Below are positions 22,862-35,114 of a stretch of 64,000 bases of DNA, piece by piece (position 1 is the first letter of the stretch; the number at the start of each line of letters is the position of its first letter). The position numbers and the translations under genes were made by a program. Source of the DNA: Crossaster papposus. Lineage: Eukaryota; Echinodermata; Asteroidea; Velatida; Solasteridae. Location of the stretch: assembly GCA_037893245.1 (NCBI GenBank), contig JBAIAA010000693.1:992001-1056000 (forward strand), read 5' to 3'. The notes under the pieces are model-generated. The model saw nothing but the letters and a program-made list of their open reading frames with translations. It had not been told where the DNA came from and did not search any database.

Positions 22862-23572
22862 TTTTGTTCCGAGTGCCAACAGTGAAGTGTTATAACATAC
22901 TGCAAGTTTGCGCCCGCACCCCTCTTTTGCTTTCTCGCACCCCTTTTTGCCTTTGCCAACAGTGAAGTCATAACATACTGCAAGTTTGCGCCCGCACACC
23001 TCTTTTGCTTTCTCGCACCCCTTTTAGCTTTTGCCAACAGTAAAGTCATAACATACTGCAAATTTGCGCCCGCTCCCCTCTTTTGCTTTCTCGCATCCCA
23101 TTTTGCTGTCGCCAACAGTAAAGTCATAATATACTGCACATTTGCGCTCGCACCCCTCATTTGCTTTTTTCGCACCCCCTTTTGCTCTTGCCAACAGTAA
23201 CGTCACAACATGCTGCAAATTTGCGCCCGCACCCCTCTTTTGCTTTCTCGCACCCCTTTTTGCTGTTGCCAACAGTGAAGTCATAACATACTGTAAATTT
23301 GCGCCCGCACACCTCTTTTGCTTTCTCGCCCCCCTTTTTGCTGTTGTCAACAGTGAAGTCATAACATACTGCCCGTTTGCGCCCGCACCCCTCTTTTGCT
23401 TTTCCGCACCCCTTTTTGTTCTGGCCAACAGTGAAGTCATAACATACTGCAAGTTTGCGCCCGCACCGCTCTTTTGCTTTCTCGCACCCCTTTTTTTCCG
23501 AGTGCCAACAGTGAAGTGTTATAACATACTGCAAGTTTGCGCCCGCACCGCTCTTTTGCTTTCTCGCACCCC

Positions 23573-24360
23573 TTTTGTTCCGAGTGCCAACAGTGAAGTG
23601 TTATAACATACTGCAAGTTTGCGCCCGCACCCCTCTTTTGCTTTCTCGCACCCCTTTTTGCCGTTGCCAACAGTGAAGTCATAACATACTGCACATTTGC
23701 GCCCACACCCCTCTTTTGCTGTCTCGCACCCCTTTTTGCTCTTGCCAACAGTGAAGTCATAACATACTGCAAATTTGCGCCCGCACCCCTCTTTTGCTTT
23801 CTTGCACCCCTTTTTGCTGTTGCCAACAGTGAAGTCATAACATACTGCAAATTTGAGCCCGCACACCTCTTTTGCTTTGTCGCACCCCTTTTTGCTCTTG
23901 CCAACAGTAAAGTCATAACATACTGCAAATTTGCGCCCGCTCCCCTCTTTTGCTTTCTCGCATCCTATTTTGCTGTCGCCAACAGTAAAGTCATAATATA
24001 CTGCACATTTGCGCTCGCACCCCTAATTTGCTTTTTCGCACCCCCTTTTGCTCTTGCCAACAGTAAAGTCACAACATGCTGCAAATTTGCGCCCGCACCC
24101 CTCTTTTGCCTTCTCGCACCCCTTTTTGCTGTTGCCAACAGTGAAGTCATAACATACTGCAAATTTGCGCCCGCACACCTCTTTTGCTTTCTCGCCCCCC
24201 TTTTTGTTCTTGCCAACAGTGAAGTCATAACATACTGCAAGTTTGCGCCCGCACCGCTCTTTTGCTTTCTCGCACCCCTTTTTTTCCGAGTGCCAACAGT
24301 GAAGTGTTATAACATACTGCAAGTTTGCGCCCGCACCGCTCTTTTGCTTTCTCGCACCCC
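23573..24360 (+). repeat. 10-monomer unit (788 bp), copy 3
   Basis: Same order, with TTTGAGCCCGC near 23853 and GCATCCTATTTT near 23960, both shared with the two copies at 28.4-30.0 kb. Confidence 0.87.
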
Positions 24361-25542
24361 TTTTGTTCCGAGTGCCAACAGTGAAGTGTGATAACATACT
24401 GCAAGTTTGCGCCCGCACCCCTCTTTTGCTTTCTCGCACCCCTTTTTGCCCTTGCCAACAGTGAAGTCATAACATACTGCACATTTGCGCCCACACCCCT
24501 TTTTTGCTGTCTCGCACCCCCTTTTGCTCTTGCCAACAGTAAATTCACAACATGATGCAAATTTGCGCCCGCACCCCTCTTTTGCTTTCTCGCACCCCTT
24601 TTTGCTGTTGCCAACAGTGAAGTCATAACATACTGCAAATTTGCGCCTGCACACCTCTTTTGCTTTCTCGCCCCCCTTTTTGCTGTTGTCAACAGTGAAG
24701 TCATAACATACTGCACATTTGCGCCCGCACCATTCTTTTGCTTTCTCGGACCCCTTTTTGTTCTTGCCAACAGTGAAGTCATAACATACTGCAAGTTTGC
24801 GCCCGCACCGCTCTTTTGCTTTCTCGCACCCCTTTTTTTCCGAGTGCCAACAGTGAAGTGTTATAACATACTGCACATTTGCGCCCACACCCCTCTTTTG
24901 CTTTCTCGCACCCCTTTTTGCCCTTGCCAACAGTGAAGTCATAACATACTGCAAATTTGCGCCCGCACGCCTCTTTTGCTTTCTTGCACCCCTTTTTGCT
25001 GTTGCCAACAGTGAAGTCATAACATACTGCAAATTTGCGCCCGCACACCTCTTTTGCTTTGTCGCACCCCTTTTTGCTCTTGCCAACAGTAAAGTCATAA
25101 CATACTGCAAATTTGCGCCCGCTCCCCTCTTTTGCTTTCTCGCATCCCATTTTGCTGTCGCCAACAGTAAAGTCATAATATACTGCACATTTGCGCTCGC
25201 ACCCCTAATTTGCTTTTTCGCACCCCCTTTTGCTCTTGCCAACAGTAAAGACACAACATGCTGCAAATTTGCGCCCGCACCCCTCTTTTGCTTTCTCGCA
25301 CCCCTTTTTGCTGTTGCCAACAGTGAAGTCATAACATACTGCAAATTTGCGCCCGCACACCTCTTTTGCTTTCTCGCCCCCCTTTTTGTTCTTGCCAACA
25401 GTGAAGTCATAACATACTGCAAGTTTGCGCCCGCACCGCTCTTTTGCTTTCTCGCACCCCTTTTTTTCCGAGTGCCAACAGTGAAGTGTTATAACATACT
25501 GCAAGTTTGCGCCCGCACCGCTCTTTTGCTTTCTCGCACCCC
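24361..25542 (+). repeat. 15-monomer HOR core (1182 bp), copy 3
   Basis: Same bounds and order. Distinguishing variants are AACATGATGC near 24550 and CACGCCTC near 24968, both shared with copy 5. Confidence 0.9.
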
Positions 25543-26495
25543 TTTTGTTCCGAGTGCCAACAGTGAAGTGTTATAACATACTGCAAGTTTGCGCCCGCAC
25601 CCCTCTTTTGCTTTCTCGCACCCCTTTTTGCCCTTGCCAACAGTGAAGTCATAACATACTGCAAATTTGCGCCCGCACACCTCTTTTGCTTTCTCGCACC
25701 CCTTTTAGCTTTTGCCAACAGTAAAGTCATAACATACTGCAAATTTGCGCCCGCTCCCCTCTTTTGCTTTCTCGCATCCCATTTTGCTGTCGCCAACAGT
25801 AAAGTCATAATATACTGCACATTTGCGCTCGCACCCCTCATTTGCTTTTTTCGCACCCCCTTTTGCTCTTGCCAACAGTAACGTCACAACATGCTGCAAA
25901 TTTGCGCCCGCACCCCTCTTTTGCTTTCTCGCACCCCTTTTTGCTGTTGCCAACAGTGAAGTCATAACATACTGCCCGTTTGCGCCCGCACCCCTCTTTT
26001 GCTTTTCCGCACCCCTTTTTGTTCTGGCCAACAGTGAAGTCATAACATACTGCACATTTGCGCACGCACCCCTCTTTTGCTTTCTCGGACCCCTTTTTGT
26101 TCTTGCCAACAGTGAAGTCATAACATACTGCAAGTTTGCGCCCGCACCCTTCTTTTGCTTTCTCGCACCCCTTTTTTTCCGAGTGCCAACAGTGAAGTGT
26201 TATAACATACTGCAAGTTTGCGCCCGCACCGCTCTTTTGCTTTCTCGCACCCCTTTTGTTCCGAGTGCCAACAGTGAAGTGTTATAACATACTGCACATT
26301 TGCGCACGCACCCCTCTTTTGCTTTCTCGGACCCCTTTTTGTTCTTGCCAACAGTGAAGTCATAACATACTGCAAGTTTGCGCCCGCACCGCTCTTTTGC
26401 TTTCTCGCACCCCTTTTTTTCCGAGTGCCAACAGTGAAGTGTTATAACATACTGCAAGTTTGCGCCCGCACCGCTCTTTTGCTTTCTCGCACCCC

Positions 26496-27677
26496 TTTTG
26501 TTCCGAGTGCCAACAGTGAAGTGTTATAACATACTGCAAGTTTGCGCCCGCACCCCTCTTTTGCTTTCTCGCACCCCTTTTTGCCCTTGCCAACAGTGAA
26601 GTCATAACATACTGCACATTTGCGCCCACACCCCTCTTTTGCTGTCTCGCACCCCCTTTTGCTCTTGCCAACAGTAAATTCACAACATGCTGCAAATTTG
26701 CGCCCGCACCCCTCTTTTGCTTTCTCGCACCCCTTTTTGCTGTTGCCAACAGTGAAGTCATAACATACTGCAAATTTGCGCCTGCACACCTCTTTTGCTT
26801 TCTCGCCCCCCTTTTTGCTGTTGTCAACAGTGAAGTCATAACATACTGCACATTTGCGCCCGCACCATTCTTTTGCTTTCTCGGACCCCTTTTTGTTCTT
26901 GCCAACAGTGAAGTCATAACATACTGCAAGTTTGCGCCCGCACCGCTCTTTTGCTTTCTCGCACCCCTTTTTGTCCGAGTGCCAACAGTGAAGTGTTATA
27001 ACATACTGCACATTTGCGCCCACACCCCTCTTTTGCTTTCTCGCACCCCTTTTTGCCCTTGCCAACAGTGAAGTCATAACATACTGCAAATTTGCGCCCG
27101 CACCCCTCTTTTGCTTTCTTGCACCCCTTTTTGCTGTTGCCAACAGTGAAGTCATAACATACTGCAAATTTGCGCCCGCACACCTCTTTTGCTTTGTCGC
27201 ACCCCTTTTTGCTCTTGCCAACAGTAAAGTCATAACATACTGCAAATTTGCGCCCGCTCCCCTCTTTTGCTTTCTCGCATCCCATTTTGCTGTCGCCAAC
27301 AGTAAAGTCATAATATACTGCACATTTGCGCTCGCACCCCTAATTTGCTTTTCCGCACCCCCTTTTGCTCTTGACAACAGTAAAGACACAACATGCTGCA
27401 AATTTGCGCCCGCACCCCTCTGTTGCTTTCTCGCACCCCTTTTTGCTGTTGCCAACAGTGAAGTCATAACATACTGCAAATTTGCGCCCGCACACCTCTT
27501 TTGCTTTCTCGCCCCCCTTTTTGTTCTTGCCAACAGTGAAGTCATAACATACTGCAAGTTTGCGCCCGCACCGCTCTTTTGCTTTCTCGCACCCCTTTTT
27601 TTCCGAGTGCCAACAGTGAAGTGTTATAACATACTGCAAGTTTGCGCCCGCACCGCTCTTTTGCTTTCTCGCACCCC
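26496..27677 (+). repeat. 15-monomer HOR core (1182 bp), copy 4
   Basis: Counterpart of copy 2 at offset 4816 bp, sharing TTTTTGTCCGAG and CTCTTGACAACAG. Confidence 0.9.
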
Positions 27678-28388
27678 TTTTGTTCCGAGTGCCAACAGTG
27701 AAGTGTTATAACATACTGCAAGTTTGCGCCCGCACCCCTCTTTTGCTTTCTCGCACCCCTTTTTGCCCTTGCCAACAGTGAAGTCATAACATACTGCAAG
27801 TTTGCGCCCGCACACCTCTTTTGCTTTCTCGCACCCCTTTTAGCTTTTGCCAACAGTAAAGTCATAACATACTGCAAATTTGCGCCCGCTCCCCTCTTTT
27901 GCTTTCTCGCATCCCATTTTGCTGTCGCCAACAGTAAAGTCATAATATACTGCACATTTGCGCTCGCACCCCTCATTTGCTTTTTTCGCACCCCCTTTTG
28001 CTCTTGCCAACAGTAACGTCACAACATGCTGCAAATTTGCGCCCGCACCCCTCTTTTGCTTTCTCGCACCCCTTTTTGCTGTTGCCAACAGTGAAGTCAT
28101 AACATACTGTAAATTTGCGCCCGCACACCTCTTTTGCTTTCTCGCCCCCCTTTTTGCTGTTGTCAACAGTGAAGTCATAACATACTGCCCGTTTGCGCCC
28201 GCACCCCTCTTTTGCTTTTCCGCACCCCTTTTTGTTCTGGCCAACAGTGAAGTCATAACATACTGCAAGTTTGCGCCCGCACCGCTCTTTTGCTTTCTCG
28301 CACCCCTTTTTTTCCGAGTGCCAACAGTGAAGTGTTATAACATACTGCAAGTTTGCGCCCGCACCGCTCTTTTGCTTTCTCGCACCCC

Positions 28389-29176
28389 TTTTGTTCCGAG
28401 TGCCAACAGTGAAGTGTTATAACATACTGCAAGTTTGCGCCCGCACCCCTCTTTTGATTTCTCGCACCCCTTTTTGCCGTTGCCAACAGTGAAGTCATAA
28501 CATACTGCACATTTGCGCCCACACCCCTCTTTTGCTGTCTCGCACCCCTTTTTGCTCTTGCCAACAGTGAAGTCATAACATACTGCAAATTTGCGCCAGC
28601 ACCCCTCTTTTGCTTTCTTGCACCCCTTTTTGCTGTTGCCAACAGTGAAGTCATAACATACTGCAAATTTGAGCCCGCACACCTCTTTTGCTTTGTCGCA
28701 CCCCTTTTTGCTCTTGCCAACAGTAAAGTCATAACATACTGCAAATTTGCGCCCGCTCCCCTCTTTTGCTTTCTCGCATCCTATTTTGCTGTCGCCAACA
28801 GTAAAGTCATAATATACTGCACATTTGCGCTCGCACCCCTAATTTGCTTTTTCGCACCCCCTTTTGCTCTTGCCAACAGTAAAGTCACAACATGCTGCAA
28901 ATTTGCGCCCGCACCCCTCTTTTGCCTTCTCGCACCCCTTTTTGCTGTTGCCAACAGTGAAGTCATAACATACTGCAAATTTGCGCCCGCACACCTCTTT
29001 TGCTTTCTCGCCCCCCTTTTTGTTCTTGCCAACAGTGAAGTCATAACATACTGCAAGTTTGCGCCCGCACCGCTCTTTTGCTTTCTCGCACCCCTTTTTT
29101 TCCGAGTGCCAACAGTGAAGTGTTATAACATACTGCAAGTTTGCGCCCGCACCGCTCTTTTGCTTTCTCGCACCCC
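28389..29176 (+). repeat. 10-monomer unit (788 bp), tandem pair left
   Basis: Tandem with 29177-29964 at offset 788 bp (8 x 78 + 2 x 82). Private differences are CTTTTGATTTC near 28456 and GCGCCAGCACC near 28596. The corresponding position in the other 4.8-kb copy (23573-24360) has only one unit. Confidence 0.9.
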
Positions 29177-29964
29177 TTTTGTTCCGAGTGCCAACAGTGA
29201 AGTGTTATAACATACTGCAAGTTTGCGCCCGCACCCCTCTTTTGCTTTCTCGCACCCCTTTTTGCCGTTGCCAACAGTGAAGTCATAACATACTGCACAT
29301 TTGCGCCCACACCCCTCTTTTGCTGTCTCGCACCCCTTTTTGCTCTTGCCAACAGTGAAGTCATAACATACTGCAAATTTGCGCCCGCACCCCTCTTTTG
29401 CTTTCTTGCACCCCTTTTTGCTGTTGCCAACAGTGAAGTCATAACATACTGCAAATTTGAGCCCGCACACCTCTTTTGCTTTGTCGCACCCCTTTTTGCT
29501 CTTGCCAACAGTAAAGTCATAACATACTGCAAATTTGCGCCCGCTCCCCTCTTTTGCTTTCTCGCATCCTATTTTGCTGTCGCCAACAGTAAAGTCATAA
29601 TATACTGCACATTTGCGCTCGCACCCCTAATTTGCTTTTTCGCACCCCCTTTTGCTCTTGCCAACAGTAAAGTCACAACATGCTGCAAATTTGCGCCCGC
29701 ACCCCTCTTTTGCCTTCTCGCACCCCTTTTTGCTGTTGCCAACAGTGAAGTCATAACATACTGCAAATTTGCGCCCGCACACCTCTTTTGCTTTCTCGCC
29801 CCCCTTTTTGTTCTTGCCAACAGTGAAGTCATAACATACTGCAAGTTTGCGCCCGCACCGCTCTTTTGCTTTCTCGCACCCCTTTTTTTCCGAGTGCCAA
29901 CAGTGAAGTGTTATAACATACTGCAAGTTTGCGCCCGCACCGCTCTTTTGCTTTCTCGCACCCC
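29177..29964 (+). repeat. 10-monomer unit (788 bp), tandem pair right
   Basis: Right member of the tandem pair. It lacks the two private changes of the left member and is closer to 23573-24360. Confidence 0.9.
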
Positions 29965-31146
29965 TTTTGTTCCGAGTGCCAACAGTGAAGTGTTATAACA
30001 TACTGCAAGTTTGCGCCCGCACCCCTCTTTTGCTTTCTCGCACCCCTTTTTGCCCTTGCCAACAGTGAAGTCATAACATACTGCACATTTGCGCCCACAC
30101 CCCTTTTTTGCTGTCTCGCACCCCCTTTTGCTCTTGCCAACAGTAAATTCACAACATGATGCAAATTTGCGCCCGCACCCCTCTTTTGCTTTCTCGCACC
30201 CCTTTTTGCTGTTGCCAACAGTGAAGTCATAACATACTGCAAATTTGCGCCTGCACACCTCTTTTGCTTTCTCGCCCCCCTTTTTGCTGTTGTCAACAGT
30301 GAAGTCATAACATACTGCACATTTGCGCCCGCACCATTCTTTTGCTTTCTCGGACCCCTTTTTGTTCTTGCCAACAGTGAAGTCATAACATACTGCAAGT
30401 TTGCGCCCGCACCGCTCTTTTGCTTTCTCGCACCCCTTTTTTTCCGAGTGCCAACAGTGAAGTGTTATAACATACTGCACATTTGCGCCCACACCCCTCT
30501 TTTGCTTTCTCGCACCCCTTTTTGCCCTTGCCAACAGTGAAGTCATAACATACTGCAAATTTGCGCCCGCACGCCTCTTTTGCTTTCTTGCACCCCTTTT
30601 TGCTGTTGCCAACAGTGAAGTCATAACATACTGCAAATTTGCGCCCGCACACCTCTTTTGCTTTGTCGCACCCCTTTTTGCTCTTGCCAACAGTAAAGTC
30701 ATAACATACTGCAAATTTGCGCCCGCTCCCCTCTTTTGCTTTCTCGCATCCCATTTTGCTGTCGCCAACAGTAAAGTCATAATATACTGCACATTTGCGC
30801 TCGCACCCCTAATTTGCTTTTTCGCACCCCCTTTTGCTCTTGCCAACAGTAAAGACACAACATGCTGCAAATTTGCGCCCGCACCCCTCTTTTGCTTTCT
30901 CGCACCCCTTTTTGCTGTTGCCAACAGTGAAGTCATAACATACTGCAAATTTGCGCCCGCACACCTCTTTTGCTTTCTCGCCCCCCTTTTTGTTCTTGCC
31001 AACAGTGAAGTCATAACATACTGCAAGTTTGCGCCCGCACCGCTCTTTTGCTTTCTCGCACCCCTTTTTTTCCGAGTGCCAACAGTGAAGTGTTATAACA
31101 TACTGCAAGTTTGCGCCCGCACCGCTCTTTTGCTTTCTCGCACCCC
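29965..31146 (+). repeat. 15-monomer HOR core (1182 bp), copy 5
   Basis: Counterpart of copy 3 at offset 5604 bp (4816 + 788), sharing AACATGATGC and CACGCCTC. Confidence 0.9.
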
Positions 31147-32021
31147 TTTTGTTCCGAGTGCCAACAGTGAAGTGTTATAACATACTGCAAGTTTGCGCCC
31201 GCACCCCTCTTTTGCTTTCTCGCACCCCTTTTTGCCCTTGCCAACAGTGAAGTCATAACATACTGCAAATTTGCGCCCGCACACCTCTTTTGCTTTCTCG
31301 CACCCCTTTTAGCTTTTGCCAACAGTAAAGTCATAACATACTGCAAATTTGCGCCCGCTCCCCTCTTTTGCTTTCTCGCATCCCATTTTGCTGTCGCCAA
31401 CAGTAAAGTCATAATATACTGCACATTTGCGCTCGCACCCCTCATTTGCTTTTTTCGCACCCCCTTTTGCTCTTGCCAACAGTAACGTCACAACATGCTG
31501 CAAATTTGCGCCCGCACCCCTCTTTTGCTTTCTCGCACCCCTTTTTGCTGTTGCCAACAGTGAAGTCATAACATACTGTAAATTTGCGCCGGCACACCTC
31601 TTTTGCTTTCTCGCCCCCCTTTTTGCTGTTGTCAACAGTGAAGTCATAACATACTGCCCGTTTGCGCCCACACCCCTCTTTTGCTTTTCCGCACCCCTTT
31701 TTGTTCTGGCCAACAGTGAAGTCATAACATACTGCACATTTGCGCACGCACCCCTCTTTTGCTTTCTCGGACCCCTTTTTGTTCTTGCCAACAGTGAAGT
31801 CATAACATACTGCAAGTTTGCGCCCGCACCCTTCTTTTGCTTTCTCGCACCCCTTTTTTTCCGAGTGCCAACAGTGAAGTGTTATAACATACTGCAAGTT
31901 TGCGCCCGCACCGCTCTTTTGCTTTCTCGCACCCCTTTTGTTCCGAGTGCCAACAGTGAAGTGTTATAACATACTGCACATTTGCGCACGCACCCCTCTT
32001 TTGCTTTCTCGGACCCCTTTT

Positions 32022-33544
32022 TGTTCTTGCCAACAGTGAAGTCTTAACATACTGCAAGTTTGCGCCCGCACCGCTCTTTTGCTTTCTCGCACCCCTTTTT
32101 TTCCGAGTGCCAACAGTGAAGTGTTATAACATACTGCAAGTTTGCGCCCGCACCGCTCTTTTGCTTTCTCGCACCCCTTTTGTTCCGAGTGCCAACAGTG
32201 AAGTGTTATAACATACTGCAAGTTTGCGCCCGCACCCCTCTTTTGCTTTCTCGCACCCCTTTTTGCCCTTGCCAACAGTGAAGTCATAACATACTGCACA
32301 TTTGCGCCCACACCCCTCTTTTGCTGTCTCGCACCCCTTTTTGTTCTTGCCAACAGTGAAGTCATAACATACTGCAAATTTGCGCCCGCACCCCTCTTTT
32401 GCTTTCTTGCACGCCTTTTTGCTGTTGCCAACAGTGAAGTCATAACATACTGCAAATTTGCGCCCGCACACCTCTTTTGCTTTGTCGCACCCCTTTTTGC
32501 TCTTGCCAACAGTAAAGTCATAACATACTGCAAATTTGCGCCCGCTCCCCTCTTTTGCTTTCTCGCATCCCATTTTGCTGTCGCCAACAGTAAAGTCATA
32601 ATATACTGCACATTTGCGCTCGCACCCCTAATTTGCTTTTTCGCACCCCCTTTTGCTCTTGCCAACAGTAAAGACACAACATGCTGCAAATTTGCGCCCG
32701 CACCCCTCTTTTGCTTTCTCGCACCCCTTTTTGCTGTTGCCAACAGTGAAGTCATAACATACTGCAAATTTGCGCCCGCACACCTCTTTTGCTTTCTCGC
32801 CCCCTTTTTGTTCTTGCCAACAGTGAAGTCATAACATACTGCAAGTTTGCGCCCGCACCGCTCTTTTGCTTTCTCGCACCCCTTTTTTTCCGAGTGCCAA
32901 CAGTGACGTGTTATAACATACTGCAAGTTTGCGCCCGCACCGCTCTTTTGCTTTCTCGCACCCCTTTTGTTCCGAGTGCCAACAGTGAAGTGTTATAACA
33001 TACTGCAAGTTTGCGCCCGCACCCCTCTTTTGCTTTCTCGCACCCCTTTTTGCCCTTGCCAACAGTGAAGTCATAACATACTGCAAATTTGCGCCCGCAC
33101 ACCTCTTTTGCTTTCTCGCACCCCTTTTAGCTTTTGCCAACAGTAAAGTCATAACATACTGCAAATTTGCGCCCGCTCCCCTCTTTTGCTTTCTCGCATC
33201 CCATTTTGCTGTCGCCAACAGTAAAGTCATAATATACTGCACATTTGCGCTCGCACCCCTCATTTGCTTTTTTCGCACCCCCTTTTGCTCTTGCCAACAG
33301 TAACGTCACAACATGCTGCAAATTTGCGCCCGCACCCCTCTTTTGCTTTCTCGCACCCCTTTTTGCTGTTGCCAACAGTGAAGTCATAACATACTGTAAA
33401 TTTGCGCCCGCACACCTCTTTTGCTTTCTCGCCCCCCTTTTTGCTGTTGTCAACAGTGAAGTCATAACATACTGCCCGTTTGCGCCCGCACCCCTCTTTT
33501 GCTTTTCCGCACCCCTTTTTGTTCTGGCCAACAGTGAAGTCATA
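32022..33544 (+). repeat. Partial HOR unit, deleted core
   Basis: The 242-bp and 787-bp spacings of TTTTGTTCCGAG marks (31936, 32178, 32965) show a unit without the complete 1182-bp core. One C is lost in CTCGCCCCC near 32797-32805, explaining 787 rather than 788. A CTTGCACGCC variant lies near 32410. The segment from about 32830 repeats the sequence following the cores (marker AGCTTTTGCC near 33130). Confidence 0.75.
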
Positions 33545-34055
33545 ACATACTGCACATTTGCGCCCACACACCTCTTTTGCTGTCTCGCACCCTTTTTGCT
33601 CTTGCCAACAGTGAAGTCATAACATACTGCAAATTTTCGCCCGCACCCCTCTTTTGCTTTCTCGGACCCCTTTTTGTTCTTGCCAACAGTGAAGTCATAA
33701 CATACTGCAAGTTTGCGCCCGCACCGCTCTTTTGCTTTCTCGCACCCCTTTTTTTCCGAGTGCCAACAGTGAAGTGTTATAACATACTGCAAGTTTGCGC
33801 CCGCACACCTCTTTTGCTTTGTCGCACCCCTTTTTGCTCTTGCCAACAGTAAAGTCATAACATACTGCAAATTTGCGCCCGCTCCCCTCTTTTGCTTTCT
33901 CGCATCCCATTTTGCTTTCGCCAACAGTAAAGTCATAATATACTGCACATTTGAGCTCGCACCCCTAATTTGCTTTTTCGCACCCCCTTTTGCTCTTGCC
34001 AACAGTAAAGTCACAACATGCTGCAAATTTGCGCCCGCACCCCTCTTTTGCTTTC
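33545..34055 (+). repeat. Shared block with 77-bp monomer, copy 1
   Basis: Matches 35989-36499 (offset 2444 bp) and then 39138-39648 (a further 3149 bp). The mark is a 1-bp-shorter monomer, CTGTCTCGCACCCTTTTTGC, followed by a monomer with AAATTTTCGCCC. A further 77-bp mark is near 40670 and another near 42247. Confidence 0.83.
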
Positions 34056-35114
34056 TCGCCCCCCTTTTTGCTGTTGTCAACAGTGAAGTCATAACATACT
34101 GCCCGTTTGCGCCCGCACCCCTCTTTTGCTTTTCCGCACCCCTTTTTGTTCTGGCCAACAGTGAAGTCATAACATACTGCACATTTGCGCACGCACCCCT
34201 CTTTTGCTTTCTCGGACCCCTTTTTGTTCTTGCCAACATTGAAGTCATAACATACTGCAAGTTTGCGCCCGCACCCTTCTTTTGCTTTCTCGCACCCCTT
34301 TTTTTCCGAGTGCCAACAGTGAAGTGTTATAACATACTGCAAGTTTGCGCCCGCACCCCTCTTTTGCTTTCTCGCACCCCTTTTTGCCCTTGCCAACAGT
34401 GAAGTCATAACATACTGCACATTTGCGCCCACACCCCTCTTTTGCTGTCTCGCACCCCTTTTTGTTCTTGCCAACAGTGAAGTCATAACATACTGCAAAT
34501 TTGCGCCCGCACCCCTCTTTTGCTTTCTTGCACCCCTTTTTGCTGTTGCCAACAGTGAAGTCATAACATACTGCAAATTTGCGCCCGCACACCTCTTTTG
34601 CTTTGTCGCACCCCTTTTTGCTCTTGCCAACAGTAAAGTCATAACATACTGCAAATTTGCGCCCGCTCCCCTCTTTTGCTTTCTCGCATCCCATTTTGCT
34701 GTCGCCAACAGTAAAGTCATAATATACTGCACATTTGCGCTCGCACCCCTAATTTGCTTTTTCGCACCCCCTTTTGCTCTTGCCAACAGTAAAGACACAA
34801 CATGCTGCAAATTTGCGCCCGCACCCCTCTTTTGCTTTCTCGCACCCCTTTTTGCTGTTGCCAACAGTGAAGTCATAACATACTGCAAATTTGCGCCCGC
34901 ACACCTCTTTTGCTTTCTCGCCCCCCTTTTTGTTCTTGCCAACAGTGAAGTCATAACATACTGCAAGTTTGCGCCCGCACCGCTCTTTTGCTTTCTCGCA
35001 CCCCTTTTTTTCCGAGTGCCAACAGTGAAGTGTTATAACATACTGCAAGTTTGCGCCCGCACCGCTCTTTTGCTTTCTCGCACCCCTTTTGTTCCGAGTG
35101 CTAACAGTGAAGTG
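34056..35114 (+). repeat. Monomers linking HOR units, ending in a type B cluster
   Basis: The left part resembles 31.6-32.6 kb (GTTCTGGCC, GCGCACGCACCCC, CTCGGACCCC). The right end enters a cluster of four successive type B monomers (about 35000-35290), whereas the related place near 38.3-38.4 kb has two. The offset between these regions changes by 164 bp (2 x 82) accordingly. Confidence 0.72.

Larger units (their letters stand above)
21524..26339 (+). repeat. 4.8-kb tandem duplication, copy 1 (4816 bp)
   Basis: Matches 26340-32021. The offset is 4816 bp up to about 29 kb in the second copy, 5604 bp after its extra 10-mer, and 5682 bp after a one-monomer (78 bp) difference near 25970. It contains 15-mer cores 2 and 3 and 10-mer copy 3. 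Confidence 0.88.
26340..32021 (+). repeat. 4.8-kb tandem duplication, copy 2 (5682 bp, with extra 10-mer)
   Basis: Same order as copy 1 plus one additional 788-bp unit and one additional 78-bp monomer near 31575. It contains cores 4 and 5 and the tandem 10-mers. Homology continues past the unit end to about 32337. Confidence 0.88.
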
